Below, piece by piece: positions 26,809-34,953 of a DNA stretch of 64,000 nt. The notes under the pieces were generated by a model. It saw nothing but the letters and a program-made list of their open reading frames with translations, was not told the origin of the DNA and did not search any database. A program made the translations under genes and the position numbers. The stretch is from Floridanema evergladense. GTDB taxonomy: Bacteria > Cyanobacteriota > Cyanobacteriia > Cyanobacteriales > Aerosakkonemataceae. The stretch's first letter is position 1. Each line of letters begins with the position of its first letter. The stretch is taken from the NCBI RefSeq assembly GCF_041929205.1, contig NZ_JBHFNT010000300.1. One strand, 5' to 3'.

Positions 26809-26997
26809 AACGGGGATAAAATCCGAAATTTTCGGTAATTTGATTCAGATTGCTCGTATAACTCTTTTACAGCAAGAGTTATGAGCATTTTAGGGAGTAG
26901 AACAAGCCGTACATATAGTTCGGTTGTACTCACTGGAAAAGAAGTTTTGTAGTTTGTTAACTTTAAATTAAGAAACATGAAAGGACAGGACACTACT

Positions 26998-27336
26998 ATG
27001 AACGATCTGTCAAACAAAAACCCCGACTTCTTTGACAACTCCGAAGGTAACAACCTGTTGTGGCAATATGTCAGATCTCTGCAACCGGAGATTATCAGCG
27101 AACTTTCCAAACCCTCCTTGGAAGCAGCTAAGGTAATGGAAGCTAACTTAATGGGGATGTTGGGAACTTTACCACCAGAACACTTTGGCGTAATGATTAC
27201 TACCTCAAAAGAAAACCTGGGACGCTTGTTAGCTTCCGCAATGATGAATGGCTACTTCCTGCGGAATGCCGAACAAAGAATGGGTTTTGAAAGATATTTG
27301 CAAGCAGCAACAGAAAGCAGCGAAACCGATCGCTAA
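26998..27336 (+). CDS. DUF760 family protein
   Basis: About 112 residues, soluble and helical, with the DUF760 pattern LLWQYVRSLQPEIISELSKPSLEAAKVMEANLMGMLGTLPPEHFGVMITTS and LGRLLASAMMNGYFLRNAEQRM. DUF760 proteins occur in cyanobacteria and plant plastids; plant members have been linked to chloroplast regulation, but the biochemical role is unclear. I chose the ATG at 26998, preceded by AGGAC at good spacing; an ATG at 26977 is in frame. Monocistronic. Confidence 0.88.
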   Translation: MNDLSNKNPDFFDNSEGNNLLWQYVRSLQPEIISELSKPSLEAAKVMEANLMGMLGTLPPEHFGVMITTSKENLGRLLASAMMNGYFLRNAEQRMGFERYLQAATESSETDR

Positions 27337-27437
27337 TCAGCGAAGGCACCAAGGCAAAAGGCAGAAAGTAAAAACTAAGAAAAGCTGCCTTAACCTTCAC
27401 TTCGCTAATAATTATCCCCGGAATGGAATATAAAAAA

Positions 27438-30400
27438 TCATTCTCTGCTTAAATTGGTAATTTCTTCAAATTGAAAGTTATTTACCAATTCTGTTAATTT
27501 TTCTGTTAATTCTGCTTTGTCTGGAGGAATTTTGGCAATTAATTTCAAAATTTCTTCGTCATCGGCACAAATAGCGGCGTGATTTAATTGCGCTAACCAT
27601 TCAGCAGACATGATAGAGAGGTCAGCCATTGTTAGTTTTTCGGCTGTTTTCACTGAAGTTTGGCTTTTGTGAATCTCTTGAGTAGGAATTGTTTGTTCGT
27701 ATAAATAACGTACTCCTAAGTGTTCGCTAATTTTGGCAAGAATTTCTGGGATGCGGAAAGGTTTACTGACGAAATCATCACAACCAGCGTTTAAAATGCG
27801 ATCGCGATCTTCACTAAAAGCATTAGCAGTTAGAGCAATAATTATTGGGTTATAGCTGGGTAATTTTTGAGATAGTTGTTTAATTTTTTCGGTTGCTTCT
27901 AACCCATCCATTACAGGCATTCGCACATCCATCCAAATTAAATGCGGTTGCCAACTGGTAAATAAATCAATTGCTTCTTTGCCATTATTGACAACACAAA
28001 CTTCAAAGCCAACTGATGTTAATACCTTGTGTAAAAGTTGGCGGTTTTCTTGGTTATCTTCTACTACTAATAGACGATAAATTGGTTGGTCTGGCGCTAA
28101 GGCTATAACGTTGCCTACATTATTTTCTCGTTGGCGATCGCTAATAATCCCAATATTAACATTAATATCAAATTTTACCGTAGTACCTTTACCTAATTGA
28201 CTGTTAATATTAATATCTCCACCCATTAATTGAACAAATTGGCGACTAATGGGTAAGCCTAAACCTGTACCTTCCATTGACTTTCGCCCAGTTTCACTTT
28301 GAAAAAATGGTTCAAACAAATAGTTAACTTCCTCTGGATCGATACCAGGGCCAGTATCTTCTACTTCAAACAAAAGTTTACATTTAATTGTCGATTTTTC
28401 TACATCAAAATGACGCGAACTTTCAATAACTTTTACTCGCAACTTTACTGTACCTTTTTGGGTAAATTTAATAGCATTAGCCAGCAAATTAATCAATACT
28501 TGCCGTAATTTACTTTCATCGGTTTTCACATATTGAGGTAGGTCAAGTTCCCGATCGAATAATAACTGTAAATTTTTTGATTTAGCTTTTAGCTGTAACA
28601 TTTCTTCTAAACCATCTAGCAGATGATATAAATTAAAAGAATTTTCATTGAAAGTTATCAACCCAGCTTCAATTTTAGAAACCTCTAAAACATCATTAAT
28701 TAAGGAAAGTAAATGCTCGCCACTGCGCCCAATAATTCCTAAATATTCTTGCTGTTCTTCATTTAAAGAATGCTGAGCTAAAACTTGAGTAAAACCTAAA
28801 ATTGCATTCAGAGGAGTTCGCAGTTCATGACTCATTTTAGCTAAAAATTGGCTTTTGGCACGGTTAGCTGCTTCGGCTTCAACTGCTGCTTGTTGTAGTG
28901 CTGATTGGTAAAATTTTAAAATTGCAAACATTAAAGTATTTCTTAATTCGGCGGCTGCATCAATCTCAATTTGTTTCCAAGGCAAAGATTTTTCTCTAAC
29001 TGTCTCTTTCCACAGTTCAAAAGAATTACGGGGCGAAAGATGTATAATTCCATCATCTTTTCTATCATCTTTAATTATGAGAGGTTCATTCGGATTTCCT
29101 CCCCAGTTTACTGTTTGAATTACTTCTGGTCTTAACCAAATTATTTGGTAAGTAATATCATCAACAAAAATAGAAATTGCTAGTAAACCGCTGGTTGATT
29201 CTTTGATTTGCTTCGCTGCGGGATAAACTTGGGAAAGGCAGTTTGTATGAAATACTTCTTTTTGGCTGTAATGTTGTAACCAATTAATTATACCTTGGCT
29301 TTGTTCTCTGGCTGGGGTTTTACCAACTAAAGTTAAATTTCCACCAAAACAGATAATCGCACCTTGAGCATTGACTAGTTCTAATAAACTATTTTGTTTT
29401 TCCCTAAAAATCTGAGTATTGACATTTTTAGCTAACAAAATAATTTTTAGCTCCTCCTGAATAACTTTGATTTTCTTGCTGTATTTTTCAAATTCTTGTT
29501 GTTGTTTATTGACAATTTCTAGGGACATTACTTGCCCAAGTAATTCACATACTTTACGAATCTCATAATTTACATATCGGGGCGAACAATGATGACAGAC
29601 TATTAGCCCCCAAAGCTTTCTATCTGTAATTAACGAAGTACATAAAGATGCTGAAACTCCCATGTTTTGCAAGTATTCTATGTGAATAGGAGATACACTT
29701 CTTAAAACTGATAAACTTAAATTTAGAGGAGTATTTGTAACAGGATTATCTTTGGGGATAATTGGTACTGGCTGATAGTTTACATCAACAATTAATCTTA
29801 GCCAGTTTTTATAATATAACTGTCGTGCTTGTTCAGGAATATCAGTTGCCGGATAATGTAAACCTAAAAAAGGTTCTAATCCTTCTCGTTTATTTTCAGC
29901 AATTACTATACCACTTTCATCTGGCTCAAATTGATAAATCATTACTCGGTCATAACCAGTAATTTTTCTTACTTCCTGTGCTAATAATTCAGTCATTTGC
30001 TGAAAGTCATTAGCATTTTTAATATTCATAATTGCTGCTTTAGCTAAGTGATAAAAGCTGATTGTAGAAAAATTTTTTTTATCTAAATATTGCTCCATTT
30101 CCAAAATTAACACTCCCTCGTAGCGATGAATTATACATTCAACCTCTTTGTGAGAGTCAACAGTTTTGATGGAGAGATTCAGTGGATTATATATATCTAT
30201 ATTTCCTGTGGCTATATATTCCTGTAATTGATTCAGTTGAGCTTGATTTAGGAACTGACCTAAACTATGATTAATTAGTGATTCTGCCGGGATACCCAAA
30301 AATTCTGCTGTGTTCTGACTAGCTTGCAGAATAATTAAATCCGGTTCTTGAAGAGTTAACAGTACGCCATGAGGCTGGATGTAACCAGGGGTATGGATAG

Positions 30401-30461
30401 CCTGTAGCTCACAATTTGTTAAACCAATTAATTCTGAGGAAACGAACTCTGTAAGATCCAT
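27438..30461 (-). CDS. bacteriophytochrome-type hybrid sensor histidine kinase
   Basis: A 1007-residue red/far-red photoreceptor kinase. Domains in order: PAS (1-125) with Cys17 in NCELQAIHTPGYIQPHG, the biliverdin attachment site of BphP phytochromes; GAF (130-310) with the PATDIP motif; PHY (320-505) with the WGGNPNEP and PRNSFELW tongue motifs; HisKA with phospho-His545; HATPase (655-770); and a C-terminal receiver with phospho-Asp845. At the Cph1 Cys259 position there is Ile (VSPIHIEYL), so the chromophore should be biliverdin attached to Cys17. A C-terminal ~100-residue stretch is unassigned. No response regulator lies next to it. Confidence 0.94.
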   Translation of the reverse strand: MDLTEFVSSELIGLTNCELQAIHTPGYIQPHGVLLTLQEPDLIILQASQNTAEFLGIPAESLINHSLGQFLNQAQLNQLQEYIATGNIDIYNPLNLSIKTVDSHKEVECIIHRYEGVLILEMEQYLDKKNFSTISFYHLAKAAIMNIKNANDFQQMTELLAQEVRKITGYDRVMIYQFEPDESGIVIAENKREGLEPFLGLHYPATDIPEQARQLYYKNWLRLIVDVNYQPVPIIPKDNPVTNTPLNLSLSVLRSVSPIHIEYLQNMGVSASLCTSLITDRKLWGLIVCHHCSPRYVNYEIRKVCELLGQVMSLEIVNKQQQEFEKYSKKIKVIQEELKIILLAKNVNTQIFREKQNSLLELVNAQGAIICFGGNLTLVGKTPAREQSQGIINWLQHYSQKEVFHTNCLSQVYPAAKQIKESTSGLLAISIFVDDITYQIIWLRPEVIQTVNWGGNPNEPLIIKDDRKDDGIIHLSPRNSFELWKETVREKSLPWKQIEIDAAAELRNTLMFAILKFYQSALQQAAVEAEAANRAKSQFLAKMSHELRTPLNAILGFTQVLAQHSLNEEQQEYLGIIGRSGEHLLSLINDVLEVSKIEAGLITFNENSFNLYHLLDGLEEMLQLKAKSKNLQLLFDRELDLPQYVKTDESKLRQVLINLLANAIKFTQKGTVKLRVKVIESSRHFDVEKSTIKCKLLFEVEDTGPGIDPEEVNYLFEPFFQSETGRKSMEGTGLGLPISRQFVQLMGGDININSQLGKGTTVKFDINVNIGIISDRQRENNVGNVIALAPDQPIYRLLVVEDNQENRQLLHKVLTSVGFEVCVVNNGKEAIDLFTSWQPHLIWMDVRMPVMDGLEATEKIKQLSQKLPSYNPIIIALTANAFSEDRDRILNAGCDDFVSKPFRIPEILAKISEHLGVRYLYEQTIPTQEIHKSQTSVKTAEKLTMADLSIMSAEWLAQLNHAAICADDEEILKLIAKIPPDKAELTEKLTELVNNFQFEEITNLSRE

Positions 30462-30623
30462 TTTTAAGAAATTATGAAGAAATAAATGCCGTTGTAGAAA
30501 AAATGATGCTATGATTCCTTTTTAACATAAGTTAGGTACGTAAGTAGTCAAATAAAACATTTAGTTACCAAAAGGTGTGAAGCAACTAAGTATAATTTTG
30601 CCAGTAAGAGCTAAAGGTTAACC

Positions 30624-32102
30624 GTGACAGTAAATCAGCCTCTCAAAAACTATATTAATGGGGAATGGCAGGGATCGAGTGCCAGCAACTACTTACAAGT
30701 AGTTAATCCTGCCACAACGGAAATATTAGGTACTGTACCTTTGTCACCCGCAAGTGAGGTAAACGCAGCAGTTGCAGCCGCAGCAACTGCGGGAAAAGTG
30801 TGGCGACAAACTCCGCCAACTGAACGAGTGCAGTATTTATTTACATTAAAAAACCTCTTAGAAGCAAGTTTCACAGATTTAGCAGAAACCATAACTATTG
30901 AGTGTGGTAAAACATTAACTGAAGCTAAAGGTGAACTGCGAAGGGCGATCGAAAATGTGGAAGTCGCCTGTGGTATTCCTATGTTAATGCAGGGATACAA
31001 CTTAGAAGATGTGGCGCGGGGAATAGACGAATTTATGATTCGGCAACCTGTGGGAGTCACGGCGATAATTTGCCCTTTTAACTTTCCGGGAATGATTCCT
31101 TTTTGGTTTTTACCATATTCCATTGCCTGTGGAAATACGGTAATTGTGAAACCTTCGGAAAAAGTACCTTTGACAATGGAAAAAATTTTCCAATTGTTAG
31201 AGCAAACTAAACTGCCAAAAGGAGTAGTAAATTTAGTTAACGGTGCTAAAGAAGCGGTAGATGCTATTTTAGATCATCCTACAATTCGGGCAATTAGTTT
31301 TGTTGGTTCTACACCAGTTGCCAAGTATATTTATAGTCGCGCCGCTGCTAATGGGAAGCGCGTTCAATGCCAAGGCGGGGCGAAAAATCCAATTATAGTT
31401 TTACCGGATGCAGATATAGAAACAACGGTAAAAATTGCGGCTGATAGTGCTTTTGGTTGTGCGGGACAACGTTGTTTAGCGGCATCTTTGGCGGTGACAG
31501 TTGGAGAAGCAAAAGATAGTTTCACAGAGGCGATCGCAAACGCTGCATCTAAGCGCGTGGTAGGATACGGTTTAGAGCCGAACGTGGAAATGGGGCCAGT
31601 AATTTCTCCTGAGAGCAAACAAAGAATTGAAAATTTAATTCAAGTGGGTATTAATGAAGGGGGAAATTTATTAGTTGATGGCAGAAACCCGCAAATTTCC
31701 GGTTATGAAAAAGGTAACTTTATTAAACCGACAATTCTGCAAAACATTAATCCTCAAGGAGAAATTGCTCGTACAGAAATTTTTGGCCCGGTGTTAGGTT
31801 TAATTCATTTAGATACTATTGAGGATGCGATCGCATTTGTCAACAGCGGCGACTGGGGAAACATGGCTTGTTTATTCACCACAAATGGTGCCGCTGCTCG
31901 AAAATTCCGCTATGAAGCCGAAGCTGGTAATATTGGCATTAATATTGGCGTAGCTGCGCCAATGGCATTCTTTCCTTTTAGCGGTTGGAAAGCGAGTTTC
32001 TTCGGCGACTTACACGGACAAGGAAGAGACGCTGTAGAATTTTTCACCCAAACAAAAGTTATTGTTGAACGTTGGCCTAAAAATTGGTCAAGGCAATTTT
32101 AG
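30624..32102 (+). CDS. CoA-acylating aldehyde dehydrogenase, MmsA-like
   Basis: A 492-residue NAD-dependent aldehyde dehydrogenase resembling methylmalonate-semialdehyde dehydrogenase. The N-terminus is NYINGEWQGS; the cofactor region PFNFPGMIPFWFLPYSIACGNTVIVKPSEKVP and the catalytic Cys284 in CAGQRCLAAS follow the MmsA pattern rather than the ALDH-superfamily GQxCxA with catalytic Glu. The start is GTG with AAAGG just upstream. MmsA acts in valine and myo-inositol breakdown, but none of the other genes of those pathways is nearby, so the aldehyde substrate is uncertain. Confidence 0.88.
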   Translation: MTVNQPLKNYINGEWQGSSASNYLQVVNPATTEILGTVPLSPASEVNAAVAAAATAGKVWRQTPPTERVQYLFTLKNLLEASFTDLAETITIECGKTLTEAKGELRRAIENVEVACGIPMLMQGYNLEDVARGIDEFMIRQPVGVTAIICPFNFPGMIPFWFLPYSIACGNTVIVKPSEKVPLTMEKIFQLLEQTKLPKGVVNLVNGAKEAVDAILDHPTIRAISFVGSTPVAKYIYSRAAANGKRVQCQGGAKNPIIVLPDADIETTVKIAADSAFGCAGQRCLAASLAVTVGEAKDSFTEAIANAASKRVVGYGLEPNVEMGPVISPESKQRIENLIQVGINEGGNLLVDGRNPQISGYEKGNFIKPTILQNINPQGEIARTEIFGPVLGLIHLDTIEDAIAFVNSGDWGNMACLFTTNGAAARKFRYEAEAGNIGINIGVAAPMAFFPFSGWKASFFGDLHGQGRDAVEFFTQTKVIVERWPKNWSRQF

Positions 32103-32110
32103 AAATTGGT

Positions 32111-32150
32111 ATGTTGTTGCGCTTGAAAGCTATTAATTAAGAGCTTTTAT
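32111..32150. repeat. degenerate copy of the GTTGTTGCGCTT hairpin repeat
   Basis: Starts 9 nt after the aldehyde dehydrogenase stop with ATGTTGTTGCGCTTGAAAGCT and closes with an AGAGCTTTTAT arm. It matches one side of the perfect hairpin at 38473-38531, with a decayed second arm. Confidence 0.5.
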
Positions 32151-32256
32151 TTCATCTGTGAACAAAGATTCTAAATCACCCTTGATTAATCAGCAATTTA
32201 GTTCTTAGAACCGTACCTTATCAGATCGAGAAACGCTATAATTAGAAATTAACTAT

Positions 32257-32360
32257 CAATGTTTAGCGATCGCTTCCAAGGAAATTTCCTCACCTAAATG
32301 TTGCTCTATATACTCAATTGTCTGCTTCAATGAGATTAAAATTCTTAAACTCCAGTTTCA
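32257..32360 (-). pseudogene. remnant of an AraC-family regulator DNA-binding domain
   Basis: Read on the minus strand, codons from 32333 to 32260 encode SLKQTIEYIEQHLGEEISLE followed by AIAKH and a stop. This is the pattern of the first part of an AraC/XylS helix-turn-helix domain (YI-x2-HL-x2-E-ISLE-x-IA). No start codon, no second half of the domain and no upstream ligand domain remain. It is a short fragment in a 286-bp intergenic space; chance cannot be excluded. Confidence 0.45.
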
Positions 32361-32388
32361 AGAGGAACTAAAATAAGGGACATACTGT

Positions 32389-33036
32389 ATGAAAATTGGA
32401 ATTGTAGGTTCGGGAAATATGGGTGGAAGTCTGGGTAAAATCTGGGCAAAAGCTGGATATCAAGTGGTTTTTTCTTATTCCAGAGATGAGAATAAGCTAC
32501 ATCAATTAGCAGCTTCAGTAGGAGGAAATGCTACTGTTGGAACACCCGCCGAAGCCGTATCTCAAAGTGATGTTGTAATGCTTGCAGTGTGGGTTCCGGC
32601 AATAGAAGAAGTGTTGGTCAAAGCAGGTTCTCTTGATGGCAAAATTGTCATTACTTGTGTTAGTGGGTTGCGTCCTGATTTTACAGGTGAAACGATCGGA
32701 ATCGCCACCGACTTAAAATTTTCCGTTGGCGAAACCATTCAAAAAGCTGCACCCAAAGCCAAAGTTGTAGAAGCATTTAACATGACATTTGCAGAAATTC
32801 TCGCTTCCGATTCTCGGCAATTTGGTAGCGATCGACCTAGTATTTTTTATTGTGGAGATGATGCAGAAGCAAAAAAAGTAGTAGCAGAATTAATTGAAGT
32901 TTGTGGTTATGAAGCTGTAGATGCAGGTAATTTGATAGTTGCCCGTTCCTTAGAAACCTTAGCAACTGCCTGGGTTCAATTTGCTGCTGCCAGTCATTTA
33001 TTCCCCAATTTGGCACTAAAAGCCCTGCGAAGATAA
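32389..33036 (+). CDS. NADP-binding oxidoreductase, F420-dependent NADP reductase-like
   Basis: A 215-residue single-domain protein with a Rossmann nucleotide-binding motif at the start (MKIGIVGSGNMGGSLGKIWAKAGYQVVFSYSRD; GxGxxG then Ser-Arg favouring NADP). It continues with AVWVPAIEEVL, CVSGLRPDF and the KVVEAFNM segment typical of NADPH-dependent F420 reductase-like proteins. Cyanobacteria contain F420-like deazaflavins in some lineages, but this family also has members that do not use F420, so the electron partner is uncertain. Monocistronic, 286 bp after the aldehyde dehydrogenase. Confidence 0.82.
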   Translation: MKIGIVGSGNMGGSLGKIWAKAGYQVVFSYSRDENKLHQLAASVGGNATVGTPAEAVSQSDVVMLAVWVPAIEEVLVKAGSLDGKIVITCVSGLRPDFTGETIGIATDLKFSVGETIQKAAPKAKVVEAFNMTFAEILASDSRQFGSDRPSIFYCGDDAEAKKVVAELIEVCGYEAVDAGNLIVARSLETLATAWVQFAAASHLFPNLALKALRR

Positions 33037-33050
33037 TAAATTTATCAACA

Positions 33051-33128
33051 CTCTAGAGGCGAAGCAAACGGAGCAGAAATCTAGGGTTTGAGCCATAATA
33101 TTGTTGCCCGAATGCTTCGCCCCTACCC
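33051..33128. mobile_element. small palindromic (MITE-like) element
   Basis: The right end reads (minus strand) GTAGGGGCGAAGCATTCGG and the left end carries a decayed inverse copy (AGGCGAAGCAAACGG). The centre contains CTAGGGTTTGAGCCATAAT. No coding capacity. Elements with the GGGGCGAAGCATTCGG end are common in cyanobacterial intergenic regions. Confidence 0.6.
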
Positions 33129-33270
33129 TTAATTCGGGCTTGCTGTGTTAAAGATAATTTGTACAAGAGAAATCAGCAAACTTTCCTTCATGGTTGAGGA
33201 AAGCAACTTCATTTTCAATGCCGAAAAAAAACATACAGATAGTAGGTGAAACCGCTCATTTATTTACTAT

Positions 33271-33306
33271 TGTAGAGTGCGTTACGCTGCGTTAACGCAC
33301 TCTACA
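33271..33306. terminator. stem-loop between convergent genes
   Basis: Perfect 13-bp arms (33271-33283 and 33294-33306, TGTAGAGTGCGTT and its complement) with a 10-nt loop. GTTTTAAAAG follows. It lies between the convergent 32389-33036 and 33321-34655 genes and could end transcription from either side, although T-runs are short. It is also similar to dispersed GTAGAGTGCGTTA repeats. Confidence 0.5.
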
Positions 33307-33320
33307 GTTTTAAAAGTTAA

Positions 33321-34655
33321 TTATCCATTATTATTTTTTATTTCTGTTGAATCTTGAGAGTGTTTTGCTAACGGCATGACTAAGATTTTATCAACTCGGT
33401 TGCCGTCCATATCTACTACTTCAAAACAAAAATCTTTCCACTCAAATTTATCGGTAGCGATGGGGATTTTGCCTAAATGCGCCATTACTAAACCACCCAT
33501 TGTATTGTAACTGCCTCTTTGTTCGCGAGTCAATTCTTCAATTTCAAACATTTCTAAAAATTCATCTACAGAAAACATTCCATCAATTAACCAAGAGCCA
33601 TCATCCCGTTGCACGGCTGAGGGTTCGTCAGTATCGTAAACTGAGGGAATTTCTCCGACAATTTCTACTAAAATATCATTGAGAGTAACTAAACCTTGAA
33701 TTACTCCGTATTCATCAACTACAAATACAATATGAGTCCCTGTTTGTTTAAACATTTCTAGAGTTTTTAACCCTCTAGTGCTTTCTGGAACAAACAAAGG
33801 TCGGCGCAAAGATGCAGATAAATCTAATGGTTGGGATTCTAAACAACGAGAAAGAATATCGGTGACTGATAATACGCCAAGGACATTATCTAATTCTCGT
33901 TGGCAAACAGGAAAGCGGGAATGTTGGCTGTTAGTAATTTTTTGTCGATTTACTTCTGTGGAATCTTCGATGTTTAACCAAACTATTTCTGGTCGAGGTG
34001 TCATTAATGCGCTGACTGGTCGATCGCCTAAGCGGAACACTCTTCCTACCATATCTTGTTCGGCTTCTTCAAAAGTTCCGGCTTCTGTACCTTGCTCAAT
34101 TAATACTTTAATTTCTTCTTCTGTGACTTCGGGTTCTACAGAAGGTCTAATTCCTAATATTCGTAATACTAACTGAGTGGAAGCACCCAAAAAAGAAACA
34201 AAAGGCGCAGTAACGATCGCCAAAAATCGCATCGGTATAGCCACAATTGATGCGATCGGTTCGGGACTATTTAACGCCATGCGCTTAGGCACTAATTCAC
34301 CGATGATTAACGTTAAATAAGTAATAATTAAAACGGCAATTACGGAGGCGATCGGATCGACGTAAGCTCTGAGAAAGGGGATATTAGCTAAGATTGGTCT
34401 GACATACCTAGCGATCGTCGTTTCACCAAAAGCACCAGAAACAATGCTCAACAAGGTAATGCCAATTTGCACTGTGGGGAGAAACTTATTCGGCGCATTT
34501 GCTAAAGATAAAGCGAGTTCAGCTTTATTGTCACGGATAGCCATCTGTTGCAAGCGTACCTTGCGGGAGGAGACGATCGCCATCTCCGACATCACCAGAA
34601 AGCCGTTCGAGACAATCAGCAGTAAGATAATCAGAAAATCGGTAGTTAGAGACAT
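33321..34655 (-). CDS. CNNM/CorC-type membrane protein (DUF21-CBS-CorC_HlyC)
   Basis: A 444-residue member of the hemolysin-C/CNNM transporter-related family. The N-terminal DUF21 domain has about four hydrophobic segments (FLIILLLIVSNGFLVMSEMAIVSSR at the start). A paired CBS domain follows (VSALMTPRPEIVWLNIEDS; HIVFVVDEYGVIQGLVTLNDIL), then the CorC_HlyC transporter-associated domain from about residue 345 (DGSWLIDGMFSVDEFLEMF). Characterised homologues handle magnesium or other divalent cations with CBS-bound ATP. The old name hemolysin does not imply toxicity. Monocistronic. Confidence 0.92.
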   Translation of the reverse strand: MSLTTDFLIILLLIVSNGFLVMSEMAIVSSRKVRLQQMAIRDNKAELALSLANAPNKFLPTVQIGITLLSIVSGAFGETTIARYVRPILANIPFLRAYVDPIASVIAVLIITYLTLIIGELVPKRMALNSPEPIASIVAIPMRFLAIVTAPFVSFLGASTQLVLRILGIRPSVEPEVTEEEIKVLIEQGTEAGTFEEAEQDMVGRVFRLGDRPVSALMTPRPEIVWLNIEDSTEVNRQKITNSQHSRFPVCQRELDNVLGVLSVTDILSRCLESQPLDLSASLRRPLFVPESTRGLKTLEMFKQTGTHIVFVVDEYGVIQGLVTLNDILVEIVGEIPSVYDTDEPSAVQRDDGSWLIDGMFSVDEFLEMFEIEELTREQRGSYNTMGGLVMAHLGKIPIATDKFEWKDFCFEVVDMDGNRVDKILVMPLAKHSQDSTEIKNNNG

Positions 34656-34923
34656 GGGATCTGAGAATATAAGGCAAAAAAAGGCTCCAAAGCAGATGGC
34701 AGAAAGGTTTGTTCAGCTTTTATATTCAGCTTTTATTCAATCATTTCTACCCTGCTGCACTAATTAAATGCTAAATCCTATAAAACGATAATCTACTTCC
34801 AGAAAGTTAAAACCTGGGGGTAAATGCAGTTTCCTTATTTAAAATGGTTCTTTAGAGGTAGAGCGATCGAAACTATTGCTTTCCCTACCTTCCGTCTTCC
34901 ACTGTAAAGCAAACTCTTCAATC

Positions 34924-34952
34924 TAAAATCCAAAATCCAAAATCTAAAATCC
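34924..34952. repeat. AAAATCC tandem heptamers before mfd
   Basis: Four units of AAAATCC/AAAATCT directly upstream of the mfd ATG. The mfd ribosome-binding region is therefore built of repeat sequence and has no purine-rich Shine-Dalgarno. Confidence 0.75.
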
Positions 34953-34953
34953 A

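Noticed and set aside
33321..34655. Haemolysin (toxin) gene
   Set aside because: The hemolysin name is historical; the DUF21-CBS-CorC_HlyC layout points to a cation-related membrane protein.
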